5,908 bases of DNA from Pseudomonadota bacterium (lineage in GTDB: Bacteria; Pseudomonadota; Gammaproteobacteria; Pseudomonadales; Oceanobacteraceae): positions 1-5,908 of the forward strand of contig JAEWQT010000054.1 in the NCBI GenBank assembly GCA_023399105.1, written 5' to 3'. Shown piece by piece: positions 4,685-5,908 of this stretch. Numbering within the stretch: the first letter of the stretch is position 1; each line of letters opens with the position of its first letter. Position numbers and translations under genes: made by a program. A model generated the notes under the pieces. The model saw nothing but the letters and a program-made list of their open reading frames with translations. It did not search any database and was not told where the DNA came from.

Positions 4685-5908
4685 ATGCAGCGCATTCCAT
4701 CCCTTGATATCACGCCCGCCACCCCATCAGCGCCGAAACGCTTTGCCCAGGTCAATGGCAAATTTTATGTTCGTCTCACCGAGGGCTACTTCCAGAACCT
4801 GCGCCGCCTGATCAGCTGGCCGTTACTGGCGCTGTTCTTTGCTACCGTCTGGCTGACCTGGGATGGCCAGCCGCTGGTGCTGTTTTCACTGGCAGAACGC
4901 CGTATTGTGTTATTTGGGCACTTTCTCAGCCTGCACGATCTGCCGTTACTGGCTGGCCTGTTGATTGCCGCCGCCACCCTGCTCTTCGCCATGGCCGTTG
5001 CCTGGGGCCGGGTGTGGTGCGGTTTTGCCTGTCCGCAGAGCATCTGGGCCTGGTTGTTTATGCGTATTGAACAATGGACAGAGGGTTCGGCGCGGGCCAG
5101 ACAAAAAGCCGACGAACAAGGGCTGAGCCGCAACCAATGGCTGCGCCGGATCAGCAAGCATCTGTTATGGCTTCTGCTGGCACTGGCCACCGCCATTACC
5201 TTTACCGGCTATTTTGTTCCGGTCAGGGACCTTGCCAGCGATTTACTGCAGCTGAACCTGATGTCGTCGATCTGGCTCTGGATCACCATTATGGCCGGGC
5301 TTACTTATCTGAATGCGGGTCTGGTGAGGGAAAAAATCTGCCTGCACGCCTGCCCGTATTCGCGCTTTCAGAGTGTGATGTTTGATGCCGATACCCGCAC
5401 CGTCAGTTATGACGCTGCCCGGGGAGAACCCCGCGCTCATTTACGGCATACACAGCCCCCTGCCGGGGACTGTGTCGATTGCCGTTTGTGTGTGCAGGTG
5501 TGCCCGACCGGTATTGATATCCGCGATGGCCTGCAACCCGCCTGCATCGACTGCGGTGCCTGTATTGATGCCTGCGACAAAGTTATGAACAAACTGCAGC
5601 GGCCAACCGGTCTGATCCGCTTTGCCTCAGAGAACCAGCTGCACCATATCCGCTCGGCCATGCTGCGGCCTCGCCTTATTGGCTACGGCCTGATCACCGT
5701 ACTGGCAGCGGTCGCCGTAGGGATGGGCTTCATGCATAAAACCCAGTTGCTGACCGATGTTCAGCGTTCACGCAATGCTCTGTTTATCGAATTACCCGAC
5801 GGTCGTTTCTGCAATGATTTCCAGATAAAGCTGGAGAGTTTTAATCCCGGTATCAACCAGGTGGATATTCAGGTGGTCAGTAAGACGCATGGCACTGTGT
5901 ATGAAATT
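4685..5908 (+). CDS. ccoG: Cytochrome c oxidase accessory protein CcoG (FixG/RdxA family), C-terminally cut by window end
   Basis: An open frame of 408 codons runs off the right edge; full-length CcoG is about 470 residues, so roughly 60 are missing. CcoG is an inner-membrane iron-sulfur protein needed to assemble cbb3-type cytochrome oxidase, shown in Rhodobacter to act as a Cu(II) reductase during copper delivery. Membrane segments lie at about 42-58, 86-106, 160-179, 196-213 and 331-350. Two membrane-associated cysteine pairs are present, WCGFACPQ (Cys112, Cys116) and CLHACPY (Cys219, Cys223). Two [4Fe-4S] motifs follow: CVDCRLCVQVCP (Cys263, 266, 269, 273) and CIDCGACIDACD (Cys287, 290, 293, 297), then VMNKL and GLIRFASEN, which are typical of the family. 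From about 360, NALFIELPDGRF begins the C-terminal Ig-like FixG domain. The ATG has GAGAGG 5 nt upstream. ccoNOQP is not upstream of it here; a divergent mocR is. Downstream ccoH, ccoI or ccoS genes may follow outside the window. Confidence 0.92.
   Translation, partial: MQRIPSLDITPATPSAPKRFAQVNGKFYVRLTEGYFQNLRRLISWPLLALFFATVWLTWDGQPLVLFSLAERRIVLFGHFLSLHDLPLLAGLLIAAATLLFAMAVAWGRVWCGFACPQSIWAWLFMRIEQWTEGSARARQKADEQGLSRNQWLRRISKHLLWLLLALATAITFTGYFVPVRDLASDLLQLNLMSSIWLWITIMAGLTYLNAGLVREKICLHACPYSRFQSVMFDADTRTVSYDAARGEPRAHLRHTQPPAGDCVDCRLCVQVCPTGIDIRDGLQPACIDCGACIDACDKVMNKLQRPTGLIRFASENQLHHIRSAMLRPRLIGYGLITVLAAVAVGMGFMHKTQLLTDVQRSRNALFIELPDGRFCNDFQIKLESFNPGINQVDIQVVSKTHGTVYEI

Noticed and set aside
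4786..5196. A 136-codon open frame on the minus strand inside ccoG, plus several other long frames on both strands there
   Set aside because: The plus-strand CcoG reading is unbroken and carries all family cysteine motifs, so the others are shadows.
1..5908. Mobile element, CRISPR array, tRNA/rRNA or defence system
   Set aside because: No transposase, integrase, terminal inverted repeats, spaced repeat array or RNA gene signature was seen; base composition looks even across the window.

Overview
This window is an ordinary chromosomal stretch of a gammaproteobacterium, with moderately high GC, tightly packed genes and no mobile-element, phage, CRISPR, rRNA or tRNA signature. The qmcA-nfeD pair, a YqaA-type DedA protein, a MocR-type regulator and a CcoG/FixG assembly protein together suit a marine or Oceanospirillales/Pseudomonadales-like aerobe. 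That placement is an inference, and no gene here fixes the genus.

Left part (1-2035, all minus strand). Reading in the direction of transcription, the order is qmcA (SPFH/stomatin-like membrane protein), nfeD (its usual NfeD partner), yqaA (small DedA/SNARE-associated-like membrane protein), and then the first 33 codons of a Cys/Met-metabolism PLP enzyme that leaves the window at base 1. Gaps of 3 and 6 bp make the first three a convincing operon. A bulged hairpin overlaps the yqaA stop and fills most of the 69-bp gap before the PLP enzyme gene.

Middle (2036-3133). A divergent intergenic region with a perfect 7-bp inverted repeat separates qmcA from a plus-strand alpha/beta hydrolase with an intact Ser-Asp-His triad. 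The hydrolase start is uncertain. It ends 6 bp from the end of a convergent regulator gene, and no intrinsic terminator is visible at that junction.

Right part (3140-5908). A minus-strand MocR-family regulator (GntR winged helix plus fold-type I aminotransferase domain) is divergent from ccoG, the iron-sulfur membrane protein needed for cbb3-type cytochrome oxidase assembly. ccoG runs off the right edge after 408 codons. The most unusual DNA in the window is here: the mocR start region is a tandem triplicate of a 15-bp unit, each copy carrying a Shine-Dalgarno-like GAGG and an ATG in the same frame. It could be an operator array, a slipped-strand duplication of the translation start, or both. 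No wholly new system is evident; the findings are local regulatory or architectural oddities.
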